Of a stretch of 64,000 nt of DNA, positions 41,992 through 52,766 are shown one piece after another. Made by a program: the position numbers and the translations under genes. The DNA is from Coccinella septempunctata (Eukaryota; Arthropoda; Insecta; Coleoptera; Coccinellidae). How positions within the stretch are numbered: position 1 is the stretch's first letter; each line of letters begins with the position of its first letter. The notes below the pieces were generated by a model that was not told where the DNA came from, did not search any database, and saw only the letters and a list, made by a program, of their open reading frames with translations. The stretch spans positions 15,130,501 through 15,194,500 of the forward strand of contig NC_058191.1 of assembly GCF_907165205.1 (NCBI RefSeq). Reading direction: 5' to 3'.

Positions 41992-43718
41992 GCATAGTCA
42001 GATATTGAAAAATGCTTTAACAGAACTCCGTAATAACAGATGGAACCAGAGATTAAGGGAACTGAATACAATAGATCACTCGGCGGAAAATGCAAAAACG
42101 CTTACGACGAGAACAGACAGTTATACCTCCACTGCATGGAGCAAACGGAATGGTATATACGAGACTTGAAAAAGCCGAAGCACTTGCCGACTCAATTGAG
42201 AGAGAAGCCAGAATAAATTACAGAAATGATAATGACAATGAAGATCTAGAAGAAGAAGTGGAGGCAAACGAAAAACTGATGATGGAACCACCGGAAACCG
42301 AAATCATTCCAAAACCGGCTTCACCAACAGAAAAAAAAGAGATAATAATGAAACTGAAAAACCGGAAAGCACCGGGAGAAGATAGGATAACGAATTATAT
42401 GTTGAAGAAATTGCCTAGAAAAGGAATAGCAGCCTTGACGAATATAACAAACGGAGTGATGAGGACCGAATACTACCCAAAGAGATGGAAAACTGCAGAA
42501 ATGATAGTTTTCAACAAGCCTGGAAAGGAACGGAAATTTCCTCAAAATTATAGACCAATCAGCCTATTATCAGCACTAGGAAAAGTCGTCGAGAGGGTTA
42601 TCGCCAAAAGGCTGAATGAGGAAACAGAAATGTTGAAGATAATTCCACCCGAACAATTTGGATTTCGACGAGAACACTCGACTGAACTCCAATTACTACG
42701 GCTCATAGAATACGTCACCGAAGGAATGCAGACCAAACAGGCCACAGGATTAGTTCTGATGGATATCGAGAGAGCTTTTGATAGAGTATGGCACGAAGGC
42801 CTAATCTACAAGATGAAAAAAGCAGGATATTCGACCAAGCTATGCAAGATTATAAGGAACTATCTGAGGAATAGAAACTTTTATGTGAAAATAGATGGAG
42901 CAACCTCTCAAACCAGACAATTAGAAGCGGGAGTGCCTCAAGGATCGGTACTTGGACCTCTGCTTTACGTAATATACGTCTATGATATCCCGAAGAATGC
43001 TAGAAATATGCTCACTTTGTACGCAGATGACACAGGAATAGCGTTCAGACATCGACGCCCAGAGATCATACACCGGAGACTGCAGGAAGCCATAGATGAA
43101 TTACTCAAATGGTGCATCAAATGGAAAATCCAAATCAATGGAAGAAAAACTCAAGCAATATTACTGCAAAAGAGAAGATTGAGGATGGAAGAAAACCTTG
43201 AAGTTGATGGAGAAGAGGTTGAATGGAAAAATGAAGCAACATACCTAGGAGTGACGCTTGACAGAGGACTCACATGGAAAAACCACATCAAATGTGCAGT
43301 TGATAAAACAAAAGCCGCAATGAGTAAACTTTATCCACTCATAGGCAGAAGAAGTCATATGAATAAGAACATCAAGTTGACGATGATTAAAACTATTGCG
43401 CGACCACAACTCACATATGGATCGGCGGCATGGGGCTTCGCAGCCAAGACCCACATCAAGAGAATACAGGCCACTGAGAATAAACTCCTTAGAATGGCGA
43501 TAGACGTACCCTGGTTTGTTAGGAACAAACAAATCTACAAGGACTTGGAATGGGAACCAGTTACAGAATTTATGAAGAGAAAGGCGGAAAGGATATTCGA
43601 CAAAGCCAAACAACATCCAAATGAGGAACTACGAAGATTAGTCGACTACGATCCAACGGAAGAAGCTAGAAGGTCAAGAACCTACCACCGAAGACCGAGA
43701 GATCAGTTAAGGATTTAA
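41992..43718 (+). CDS. J1+ ORF2 remnant: intact reverse transcriptase
   Basis: The RT frame is open from about 42090 to the stop at 43716-43718 (542 residues). Motifs are NRKAPGEDRITNYML, NYRPISLLSALGK, EQFGFRREHSTELQ, MDIERAFDRVWHEG, VPQGSVLGPLLY, LYADDTGIAFR, YLGVTLDRGLTWKNH and the C-terminal RPRDQLRI. The preceding 41992-42089 is the linker in another frame. No endonuclease is present, and no start codon context of the normal ORF2 survives. Whether this RT could be made is unknown. Confidence 0.88.
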
Positions 43719-43981
43719 ATGTAACCAAAGAAGAGCTTAACCTATAAAAGCTATAGGCAGCATACAACTATCAACACGACTATGATCGTGTGAGAGTCCA
43801 GAAACCATAAGAGTCAACTGGTTAATAGGCAAAATGCACGGAACCTATGAAGAAGCAGTTAAGGGTTTTTAGTGGGTCTCGAGCTCAGAGAGTGAGAATC
43901 CCCACACTGTTCCCCCTCAGCAGAGGGTGTGTTCGTCTGTTTGCAGATTTTCCCCCTGCTACACCAAAAAAAAAAAAAAAA
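43719..43981 (+). other. J1+ 3' UTR and poly(A)
   Basis: Conserved 3' UTR with GGGTTTTTAGTGGGTCTCGA and CCCCCTGCTACACC just before 17 A residues. The same terminal block appears in J1- (24937-25035, minus) and J2c (about 56461-56545, minus), and a diverged form occurs in J2b. It is likely recognised by the element RT for priming. Confidence 0.85.
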
Positions 43982-44975
43982 ATGTTTCTGTTTCTTTTCG
44001 TCGGATCTACTTTTGAAGTAGTGTTTCAGATCTGTTCTCACCAATATTGCTACTCCTTCTCCGGTGTTTGTAATTCTGTCGCATCTATATGTTTCATAAT
44101 TCAGGAAATTCAGTCATCTGTTCCGGTTTATTCTTATTTCCAGATTTCCTGTGGGGCTTTAATATCATTCCATTCCTAAAATCCGTAAGGTCCATTAATT
44201 CAGTTTACTGAATAATGCTGGAGGCATTTCTCTTTCAATTTTCAACATTATCTTGTTGAAAATTTATTCCGTGAAAATATCTAAATCATCGGCTGATTCA
44301 GATATTTTTCTTTTTTCTTGTTGACTATTTACAGTTGGTTTAAATTGAGTCTTCTTTTGTTCCTCGTTCTTCCGCATAAGCTTAGAAGTTTCTTTCTTCT
44401 TTTCCTGTTCTGCAGGTTTGGTTTTTACAGTTTCCAGAACTTTCGTACAGGTGTTGATTTATTCGACGGCTTTTTCTGTTCTGTTTGTTTTTGGCCGGCT
44501 CTTTTCACTCTGGTCACCACTACATCCCTTGTAGCTTGCTGGATGGCCTTCTTCACCACATAAAACGCATGTAGCGTTTCTTTCTTCACCTTTCCTAGTG
44601 AGTTCACAATCTTTTCTGCTATGGGTTCCCGAAAAATTCACACATCTCCACGGGAAGGAGCATTTATTTTGTGCGTGTCCGTACCTTTGTCATCTGAAGC
44701 ATTGGCTTGGACTTTCTGCCTTCCTTTTTGGTTCGACTACAATACAGAGATTGGATGTCATATATATCCTTCTTTTGCGTTTTAACAAGATATAATGTTA
44801 TCAGCTTTTTCGTTTTATTTGATGTCATTCTAGATACCTCAGCATCATCGATTCCCTGTAATCTCAGGTCATTTTTGATCAATTCCAGATCTGCGTCTAT
44901 TGGAAGATGCCTAATGACGGCGTAAATTTTCTTTTCCTCCTCCATCTGGTATGTGAAATACTCCTTTCCGCCACT
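43982..44975 (-). pseudogene. J2a, Jockey-2 fragment: end of ORF1 and start of the endonuclease
   Basis: This minus-strand fragment has ORF1 pieces EEEKKIYAVIRHLPIDADLEL (44945-44880) and knuckle remnants CVNFSGTHSRKDC and CVLCGEEGHPASYKGC. It then has a C-terminus ending in ALFSKLN-like sequence and the ORF2 start after 44194 with an internal deletion. It is 5' truncated at about 44975 and cut at 43982 by J1+. It preserves the empty versions of two insertion sites in J2c: TTTTGAAGT (44011-44019) and GTTTACTGAATAAT (44203-44216). Confidence 0.8.
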
Positions 44976-45118
44976 GACGTTGGAGACGTTGGAGAGATGA
45001 GGAGACCGTTTGCCAACGAGCGAGGAGTTGGCGCTCCGCCCCTGTCACCAATGTGGACCCAAGGCGGGACCCTGTAAGGAGAAAACAGACTAATATCAGA
45101 ATGAACCGTTAAAATCAT
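44976..45118. other. Unassigned GC-rich stretch and start of a Jockey ORF1 remnant (J3)
   Basis: 44976-45080 is GC-rich and I cannot assign it. 45081-45118 reads in fragments like the sequence upstream of the J3 ORF1 remnant that resumes at 48894 (LKGEINKLSSPKPPTFAEIA), so it is probably the left flank of the J2b insertion. Confidence 0.4.
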
Positions 45119-45128
45119 AAACATGTTT

Positions 45129-45399
45129 CATTTTAATTGCAAATCTCCAGAATGGAACAGCAGGATGGAAAACAGAAATGGCAGAAAACTGAAAGATCTC
45201 GCTGAAAAACATGAAGCTATCGTTATTGGACCTGAAGAACCAACGTACATAGCATTCGGAAATGGATTACCAGATATAATTGATATCGCAATTATGAAGA
45301 ATATCACTAGAGGATTCTCGATAGAGACCTTGTGGCAAGGAACATCTAACCACAACCCCATCGAATTAACAATAGGAGAAGGGCCAAGAAGAGAACTAA
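45129..45399 (+). pseudogene. J2b endonuclease C-terminal half
   Basis: This is the part of the Jockey-2 endonuclease after the GDFNCKSP motif: AIVIGPEEPTYIAFGNGLPD, IIDIAIMKNI and the terminal TSNHNPIEL with catalytic H. The frame is open until the TIR element at 45400. The remaining linker (QTREYTDWTKYSHLIQSEVTE) is found after 46626. Confidence 0.85.
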
Positions 45400-45732
45400 C
45401 CCAATAAACACAGATACGTGGAAGTAACGTTGAGTTCTTCAAGTAACGCTACGTTGAGAAACCGGCAAAATGTCATTAGGAAATACGTTTCATTCTAGTG
45501 TTTGAGTAACGTAGCGAACACTGTTTTTGGAATGGAAATTCTACGAGAATATAACGTTGCCATTCGATTGAAGAAACGTTGCTACCATACGAAATTTAAA
45601 TGTTGATTCTAAAATAAAATTTGATTTGTTTTTCTACCCTCTACCCATTAGCCTGCCTTGTGATTGATTCCATTAGCCAAACATTATCTTTTATCAAACT
45701 AGGTTCATCAAGACAACTGAAAACATCCATCA

Positions 45733-45812
45733 CCACGGCAGGATTCGAACCTGGTACCTTTGGCTTCCTACCCTACATCGCTGTCAATCAGACCACCGCA
45801 GCTTATAGTTCA
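45733..45812 (-). ncRNA. tRNA-derived SINE head (pol III boxes A and B)
   Basis: On the minus strand a box A-like TGGTCTGATTGACAGCG (45795-45779) is followed at tRNA spacing by a perfect box B GGTTCGAATCC (45751-45741). This is the layout of a tRNA-derived SINE promoter. The cloverleaf is not convincing and there is no clear 3' CCA end, so it is not a functional tRNA. It lies inside the TIR element. The SINE tail would run toward about 45605. Confidence 0.6.
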
Positions 45813-46200
45813 TAATATCATATATCTACATCAGAAGACATCATCCCAATATCTATTCTTAAATTTCTTAATATCACCATTGAGTATTATTTGAGCTATT
45901 AATTTTGGGGTTGAATACTCAAAGATATCACTCATACCAGTCTCTTGAATTGATTCAAATTATAAACTGATCTCATAACTAATGGTAATTGGTAGAACAT
46001 ATCCGTTATGAAAAAGTTATCGGTTTGCTCTTATAATGCCGCTTACATTTTTTTCAATATTTACTTCTTTGCATGACAAGAAAACGTTACAGTTTCATAA
46101 TAGAGGCTACAGGAAGAGGATCTTGGATAGTTTTGTCTTCAACAAAGATTACCTAATCTTCAACGTAATTGTAATGTTGCTTGCTTTTTAATTGAATATA

Positions 46201-46510
46201 CGTTGAGGAAACACCTCAGGATCACGTTTCATTTTCGTGGCTACAGTAACGAGTTGTTGAATGATTTCGTATGCAACGTTGATGTAGTGTTTTTTATTTC
46301 CTACTGAATATACGTTGAGTAAGTACGCTAAAGACACGTTACATATTGGTGACTACAGTAACGAGTTGTTGAAGGGTATCGTATTCAACGTTGATTTAAT
46401 GTTTCTCACTTCCTATTGAATACACGTTGAGGATGCACTGAAATTACAACGTTTCATGTTAGTGGATTCAGTAACCAGCTTGATCATAAACGTTGATGCT
46501 ATGTGAAATC
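46201..46510. repeat. 112-bp tandem repeat, about 2.8 units, in the TIR element
   Basis: Units start at CGTTGAG (46201, 46313, 46425). Shared blocks are CTACAGTAACGAGTTGTTGAA, AACGTTGAT and TTTCCTA(C/T)TGAATA(T/C)ACGTTGAG. The third unit is partial and more diverged. The repeats lie close to the right TIR, a common place for transposase-binding repeats, but that role is inferred. Confidence 0.8.
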
Positions 46511-46626
46511 AACGTATGGTGGAATTTAGGTTTCGAAATAACGTTACAGAATTCAACGAGTAACCTTCAATCAACGTCCCCCACCACATATAAACGTATT
46601 ATACACGTGTGTGTGTGTTTATTGGG

Positions 46627-48601
46627 AATGCAAACAAGAGAATACACCGATTGGACTAAATATAGCCATCTGATACAATCGGAGGTAACAGAAATACCAA
46701 AATCAACACACCGGAAGGCCTAGAAAGCGCAGTTGATAAACTAGAAAAGAATATACTTACTAGATGCCTACAAAAAGAGCACAAAGAAAATAACGAGACC
46801 AGCACCGATACATCCACACGGCGATACACCCTGAGAAATCAAAGATCTCATCAGGAAAAATCGGAGACTTAGAAAAACGTACAGGCTCAACAAAACAGAT
46901 ATAAATAAGAGAAATCTAAACCGACACAGACAAGTTCTAAAAAATGCCCTGGAGGACATGAGAACAAATAGATGGAACAAAAGAGTTCAAAAACTAAATA
47001 CTGTCTATCGATCATTCTGCATGGAAAATACAAAAATGTCTGAGAAGAGAAAAGAGACTAAAATACCACCTCAGCACGGAGAAAGAGGAATGGCATATAC
47101 GAATATCGATAAAGCAGAAGCACTGGCGGACTCGATAGAAAGAGAATCGAGAATAAATCACAGACCTGATGACGATAATGATGATCTGGAAGAACTAGTT
47201 GAGAACAACGAAGAAGAAATGGACAAACCACCAGTAGACGACTAAATAGAAAACCCAACTTTTATATAAAGAAAATAACGAATGCTATGTTGAAAAAATT
47301 ACCTAGAAAAGGTATAGCTGCTCTCACAAATATTGCGAACGGTATAATGAGGACTGAAAACTATCCGAAAAACTCATAGTGTTCAACAAACCAGGCAAAG
47401 ATAAAAAATTCCCCCAAAACTACAGGCCGATAAGTTTATTGTCCGCCCTAGGAAAAGAAGTAGAAAGAGTAATCGCTAGGAGGCTTACAGAAGAAACTGA
47501 AAATCTGATTCTCATTCCAGCAGAGCAATTCAGATTCAGAAGAGATCACTCAACAGAACAGCAATTACTGAGACTCACAGAATACATAACAGAAGGATTC
47601 CAAAATATACAAGCAACTGGTCTTGTACTACTAGATGTCGCCAGAGCATTCGACAGAGTAAGGCATGAAGGATTGATTCACAAAATGAGATATGCTGGAT
47701 ATTCAATCAAACTGTGCAAGTTGATTAGGAATTATTTGAGGAACAGAAGATTCTACGTGAAAGTGGAAGGAGAAAACTCCACAACCAGATATATGGAAGC
47801 AGGGGTGCCTCAAGGGTCAGTACTTGGGCCGTTACTGTATAACATATATATTCACGATATACCAAAATCTGCAAGGACTATGCTGACACTATACGCCGAC
47901 GACACGGGAATCGCAATGCGACATCGCAAGCCAGAAATCATAGAAGGAATATTACAAGAAGCTATAGATTAAATGAATGACTGGTGTATTAAATGGAAAA
48001 TAAAGCTCAACGGACAAAAGAGCCAAACGATATTACTGCAAAAGAGGAGACTGAGAAACTGAGAACTACAACAAATCTAGAGGTAGATGGAGAAGAAATC
48101 GAGTGGAAAAAGGAAGCGCAATATTTAGGTATCACCCTAGAAAAAGGTCTAACTTGGAGAAGCCATATCAAACAAGCCGTTGACAAAACCAAGGCAGCGA
48201 TGAATATGCTATACCCGCTAATAGGTAGAAAGAGCCATATGTCAAATGAGACAAAATTGAAAATAATCAAAGCCGTTGCTAGACCGCAACTGACTTATGG
48301 ATCAGGTGCTTGGGGATTCGCGGCAACGAGCCATATACAAAGAATTCAGGCAACAGAAAACAAGCTACTACGATGTGCCATAGATGCGCCTTGGTTTGTC
48401 AGGAACAAACAGATATATCGAGATTTGAAGTGGGAAACCATCACCGAATGCATGAAGACGAAAGCTGAAAAGTTATTCGAAACAGCGAAGGAACATCCAA
48501 ACGAAGAACTCAGGAGACTAGTGGACTACGATCCGGAGAAAGACAGAGGAAGAATGAGAATTTACAAAAGGAGACCGCGAGATCAATTGAGGAGAGATTA
48601 A
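46627..48601 (+). pseudogene. J2b ORF2: linker and reverse transcriptase, broken
   Basis: The linker (QTREYTDWTKYSHL) is in fragments up to about 47240 (MAYTNIDKAEALADSIERE). A deletion removes the usual GSDK-type motif before the RT. RT frames 47379-47972 and 47993-48601 contain PQNYRPISLLSALGK, LLDVARAFDRVRHEG, VPQGSVLGPLLY, LYADDTGIAMR and the C-terminal RRPRDQLRRD. Stops near 47970 and 47379 interrupt the frame. Confidence 0.87.
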
Positions 48602-48883
48602 AATGAGTACGGAAACTTATTAAAACTATACTATGAAGAGATATCCGAAATGGACGAACATGAAAACCCTGGCACGACAATGTGCATGAAGAAATTAACC
48701 GATCAAGGGATAAATGGTTTATAGGCAATGCCCGGAACCAATGTAAAGCAGGTTAGGTTTAGTGGGTCACGAACTCAAGAGAGTGAGTAACCCCACAGAG
48801 TTCCCTAGAAATGGGTTACTCTGGGCGAGAGATAGAACCCCGTGTTTTCACGGTCGCAGATTCCCCCCGCTATAACAAAAAAA
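48602..48883 (+). other. J2b 3' UTR and poly(A)
   Basis: This resembles the J1 and J2c 3' UTR (GGTTTAGTGGGTCACGAACTC, GCAGATTCCCCCCGC) but is clearly diverged. It ends in a short A run at 48876-48886. Confidence 0.8.
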
Positions 48884-48893
48884 AAACATGTTT

Positions 48894-49345
48894 ATTGAAA
48901 GGAGAAATAAATAAGCTTTCATCGCCGAAACCCCCTACATTTGCCGAAATTGCTAGTTTGACAGCGAGAAATAATGTCAGTTCTGACATTAAGAGGAATC
49001 AAGCAACGCTGATTGCTAAACTTCAAAACGCGCCCCCATCTTAACGCGCGCGTAAAGACAGCTCCTCGTCAGACGAGGAAAATACCAAAAAAGCACCTTA
49101 ACCCTTAATAACCTGAGTTATGATCACTATTCTAATTGAATAAATATTCTTTATAGAGTGTACAAGACAAAAACAACTCAATTTCTGTTTGAAAATTTTA
49201 TAGTTTTTGTTTGAGAAAAATGGTGTTACATATATGTAACGCTAATAGCTACAGTTACTGAGAAATAAAATAGATTTGACAGTGAAATTTGCGTTACATA
49301 TGTGTAACACTAGGTTCTTATGGGTTAAGTGCCTAGAAAAGACAA
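48894..49345 (+). pseudogene. J3, Jockey ORF1 remnant split by J2b and a piggyBac-type MITE
   Basis: It encodes LKGEINKLSSPKPPTFAEIASLTARNN, which resembles the FAEIA repeat region of J1 ORF1, and then a stop and RARKDSSSSDEENTKKAP. It is cut at TTAA 49098-49101 by a MITE and resumes for a short stretch at 49329. Beyond about 49345 it is unrecognisable. Confidence 0.7.
49102..49324. mobile_element. piggyBac-type MITE (223 bp)
   Basis: TTAA duplications flank it (49098-49101, 49325-49328). The ends are CCCTTAATAACC and GGTTCTTATGGG, an inverted repeat matching at 10 of 12 positions. It contains two palindromic GTTACATATATGTAAC/GTTACATATGTGTAAC blocks. TTAA specificity and CCC termini are hallmarks of piggyBac-type elements. 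There is no coding capacity. Confidence 0.85.
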
Positions 49346-49481
49346 ATTTGAACTCTATTTTCTCGGAACTTGAATTTTGCACTTGTCTCACTGTTGCTCT
49401 GAGGTGACGATATTTGGTTCTAACAGTGAACACACAATGACTTGGCGCATGTGGAATATTTTTGTGTAAAATTTGAACAAA
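49346..49481. other. Unassigned spacer
   Basis: AT-rich sequence between the J3 remnant and the CR1-like LINE tail. I see nothing I can assign. Confidence 0.4.
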
Positions 49482-49502
49482 ATAGATAGATAGATAGATA
49501 GA
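49482..49502 (-). repeat. (TAGA)n tail of the CR1-like LINE
   Basis: Five tandem TAGA units on the plus strand lie exactly at the 3' end of the minus-strand CR1-like element. Short tandem 3' tails instead of poly(A) are typical of CR1/L2-group LINEs. Confidence 0.8.
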
Positions 49503-49804
49503 ATAGTTTATTGTGACATAAACATGAATCGCAGAGGCTGAAGCCTGTACGCGATATACAATTACTTAACATATAAACATTATTACAGTAGCCACATTTG
49601 AAATAAAATCTTATTCCGAATCAAAACCGAACCAACAAAGAAATCAAACGAACTATATCAAAAATGAAGTGTCGATAACTCAGTAATAACTGTGTGGTGT
49701 TGTACCCATGTTTTTGTTTAAGTGTAGTATAGTATTACCAATGCATCAACCAGAGTCCAATCCGAGGTAGGTAGGAATTCCTGAGTATGAGGGATGATTT
49801 ATTA

Positions 49805-51693
49805 TTATAAATTAATCATCGATATGAAATATTTTCTTCCCTTTTCAGAAATCCATCCTTTCATCATATTTATTTGTTTCTTAATTGGTCTTATGTCTTT
49901 CAGGTTCTTCGGGATCATGCAATATATGCGTGGAGCTAGGTATGTGAAGCATTTTTGTCCAATACGCTTTTCAGCTCTAGGAATCACGTGGATTATCTTA
50001 CCCCTAGTTTCATACCTACATTCGGTTTGTCTTAAAGTGAGGTGAATTTTCCTAGAACAGATGGCCGTTAATATCTGGGATACAAACAACTGGTAAGGAT
50101 TCATTGCCCGTGATAAGACGTATAATTCGTCCGATGGGAACAAATGGGGCTTTCCATAGATTACACGGAGCAACCATTTCTGGATCACTTCTACTCTTTT
50201 CATGTGGCATTCGTACGCTCCGCCCCAGGCAATAATTCCATACTTTATTAGCGATTGGCATAGAGCATTATATATCTACATAAGCTTTTCTATGTCCAGA
50301 TACTTTTTAAGGTATCTAAAGTTTGATAGAAGGCATCTGAGTTTTCTCACCAAATTGTCTATATGTATGTTCCATTTCAGGTGTCTATCGATTGTAATGT
50401 CGAGATACTTGATGGAGTCAGTTTCGGGTATTGCTGTGAAGTCGTTGACTTTCAGAGGACCCAAGTTCGGAAGACCTGACTCATAGGAAGTAAATGGTAA
50501 GTACTTTGTTTTTTTTACGTTCATTGTTAATTTATTCATCTCAAACCATTATTTTATTTTGGAAAGGTCTTTTTCAGTCTCGGATTTTAATTCTTGCCAT
50601 GAATTTCCCTCGTACAATATGGCAGTGTCATCCGCAAAACTAATGACCTCGCCTTTCTTCTCCATTAGTAATAAACCATTCATATAGACTAAGAACAAGA
50701 TTGGTCCCAACACTGTTCCTTGGGGTACTCGACATTCGATATTTCTCAGCTTACTAGAAGAATCATTTATTTTTACAAATTGGACCCTATCAGTTAAATA
50801 GTTTTTCAATAATTCATATGATTTACAGCGAAAGCCATTTCGGTAGAGTTTATCTTAAAGTTTTTTGTGTGAAACAGTGTCGAATGCCTTTTCAAGGTCT
50901 ACAAAGACACACAGACCTGTTTTCCCACTATCTAACCAACCATATATCTTTCCTATCATTCTCCTAATTGCATCCTCGGTTGATTTACCTTCTCTGAACC
51001 CGTACTGGTGTTCAGAAAGAACCTCATTTTTTTCTAGGAACTTGACAATTCTCACCTTCAATAATTTCTCTAGAATTTTAGCTACATTCGATTTAAGGCA
51101 TAATTTGTCATCTTGTCCTTTTCTCCTGATTTGAAAATTGGTTTGATGACTCCAACTTTGAAAATTCTGGGAAAATTAGCTATTTCAAAACACATATTCG
51201 TCATTAACACAAGGGGTTCTACTATTTCTTCTTGGATGTTCTTCAGAAGTTCTGGTCTAATTCCATCAACTCCAGGAGATCCTCCGTTTTTTAGTGATTC
51301 TATCACCTCTTTCACTTCCTTTGGAGTTGTCGGGAATAGAAAAAATGTTTCATTACAAAAAATTTCACACTCTTTCTTCTCTGAAGTATATGGTATCTTA
51401 TCTGCTAGCTTTTTACCTACTTCGTTGTAATATTTGCCGAACTCCTTTACAATTTGTTCCGTGTTTGTGACTTCCTGTCCTTCATTATTAATAATAGATT
51501 TTATTTCTGTTTCAGGTTTGGATCTGCCGCAGAGGTTATCCACGTAAGACCAAAGGGATTTTGTTGTTGAAGTGTATTTCGCGACAAAGGTGTTCATGTA
51601 ATTTCTTTTAGCGTTCCTGATCAATTTGTGTAAAATATTTCTGTATCTTGTAAATTGTTCTTTCAACTCGATATTGAAATTATGTTTCACCAT
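49805..51693 (-). pseudogene. CR1-group ORF2: linker and RT, fragmented
   Basis: Frames 51693-51082 (linker, GSPGVDGIRPELL), 51061-50855 (YGFREGKSTEDAI, VDLEKAFDTVSHKKL), 50809-50549 (VPQGTVLGPILF, catalytic SFADDTAIL), 50539-50276 (KKTKYLPF, IKYLDITIDRHLKWN) and 50203-49805 (C-terminus) together cover a full RT. Stops and frameshifts separate them, for example at about 51070 before the RT palm. Confidence 0.85.
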
Positions 51694-51702
51694 TTCCTTG
51701 TA

Positions 51703-52722
51703 TCAATTGTTTTTCCTGTTTATGGCTTTAAGTAATCCTTGAGTGATCCAGTCGCTTTTCCCAGATTTCCTATGGCTCAGCCTAATTTTTGTTGTATGTT
51801 TCTGTGTGTAATGCCGTATAAGATCAATAAACAATTCTTCGAATGAGTCTACATCTTTATTATTCATCAAAACGTGCCAATCAATTCCCTTTAAATCATT
51901 TCTTAATTGCTGATAATTAATAAGATAAGTTTTGTATCTAATTACTCTTTCGGGAGCTTTTTCTTTCAGGTTGAGGCATAAACTAATTGTATAGTGATCA
52001 GTGATTCCCGTACGAATAATGAACGATCTACTCTGGACTACAACAGTTTGTCGACATCCCAGAAATATATGATCTAGGCAACTACCACTAGAAGGCTTAG
52101 TTATATCATTTATATATGATTTGAATCCAAAAAAACTAAAAACATTAATGAATTCATCAACTATTTCATTGTTCGTTAAAAGATCAATGTTAATATCTCC
52201 TACAACTAAATGATAATCCCACATACTCTTATTACCTGTTGTTTCAATGTAGTCCGCCAAATCTCTATTGAACTTTTTTGGACATCCTTTTGGTGAACGA
52301 TAGATTCCTGTTATTTTAAGTTTTTTATTTTCAAATACAAGGTCTAATTCCACCGCTTTAATTTCTTCAATACTTATTACATTTCCGTTGAACATCAAAT
52401 CGTTCCGGACATACACCACAACCCCATCATTTTTGTTAAAAGCTCCATAACTGTACATACATGTGTATCCTTCGATTTTATAAAGATCCACGTTTCCTAC
52501 CATGAAAGTTTCTGTTAAAACAATTACATGAAATTCATCTGCATATGTTCTCAACACTAGTTTGAACTCGTCAAAATTCTTGTCGATACTTCTTATATTA
52601 TTGTGAATGATTTTGAATTTTGATTCCATGTTATAAGCCTCTAGGTCCCCAACACAATCGATATATTCTGCCTTATATGTTTCCCCTTCAAAATCCCTCA
52701 AGAATTGATCCATTATATACAA
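51703..52722 (-). CDS. CR1-group ORF2 endonuclease (340 aa fragment)
   Basis: Motifs are KIIHNNIRSIDKNFDEF, VIVLTETFM, YGAFNKNDGVVVYVR, VVGDINIDLL, CLDHIFLG and ITDHYTISL, an apurinic-type endonuclease with the expected acidic and histidine positions. The frame ends at 51703 after RKSGKSDWITQGLLKAINRK, where ORF2 should continue into the linker. Confidence 0.85.
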   Translation of the reverse strand: MYIMDQFLRDFEGETYKAEYIDCVGDLEAYNMESKFKIIHNNIRSIDKNFDEFKLVLRTYADEFHVIVLTETFMVGNVDLYKIEGYTCMYSYGAFNKNDGVVVYVRNDLMFNGNVISIEEIKAVELDLVFENKKLKITGIYRSPKGCPKKFNRDLADYIETTGNKSMWDYHLVVGDINIDLLTNNEIVDEFINVFSFFGFKSYINDITKPSSGSCLDHIFLGCRQTVVVQSRSFIIRTGITDHYTISLCLNLKEKAPERVIRYKTYLINYQQLRNDLKGIDWHVLMNNKDVDSFEELFIDLIRHYTQKHTTKIRLSHRKSGKSDWITQGLLKAINRKNN

Positions 52723-52766
52723 TTAAACCTAAAATCGATGAAACAAATGGAGTTTACCTCGGTTTT

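Larger units (their letters stand above)
40166..43981 (+). mobile_element. J1+, second copy of the Jockey-1 LINE, endonuclease deleted
   Basis: The plus-strand copy has 5' UTR (about 40166-40541), ORF1, a truncated ORF2 and a 3' UTR that ends in poly(A) at 43965-43981. Compared with J1-, a segment of about 1 kb carrying the endonuclease (J1- positions about 27075-28063) is missing, joining ORF1 to the RT. I could not find a convincing target duplication. The 3' sequence (43859-43963) is nearly identical to that of J1-. Confidence 0.92.
45400..46626. mobile_element. Non-autonomous TIR element (1227 bp) in J2b
   Basis: It begins CCCAATAAACACA and ends TGTGTTTATTGGG, a perfect 13-bp terminal inverted repeat. 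Weaker inverted similarity extends inward to ACGTG. Comparison with the uninterrupted J2c copy (about 58690) indicates the target gained only AA, so the duplication is 2 bp. No transposase is seen. The interior has scattered AACGTTGA motifs, a tRNA-like SINE head on the minus strand and three 112-bp tandem units near its right end. I cannot assign a superfamily. Confidence 0.75.
45129..48883 (+). mobile_element. J2b, 5'-truncated Jockey-2 LINE with a TIR element inside
   Basis: It is flanked by the duplication AAACATGTTT (45119-45128, 48884-48893), whose A residues merge with the poly(A) tail. It starts inside the endonuclease (NCKSPEWNSRMENRNGRK), so it is 5' truncated, as is usual for LINEs. 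It has a TIR element at 45400-46626, a broken linker, an RT and a 3' UTR ending CCCCCCGCTATAAC plus A run. Confidence 0.9.

Noticed and set aside
48811..49044. 77-aa ORF spanning the end of J2b and J3
   Set aside because: It crosses a poly(A) tail and a target duplication, so it is a chance joint of two unrelated elements.
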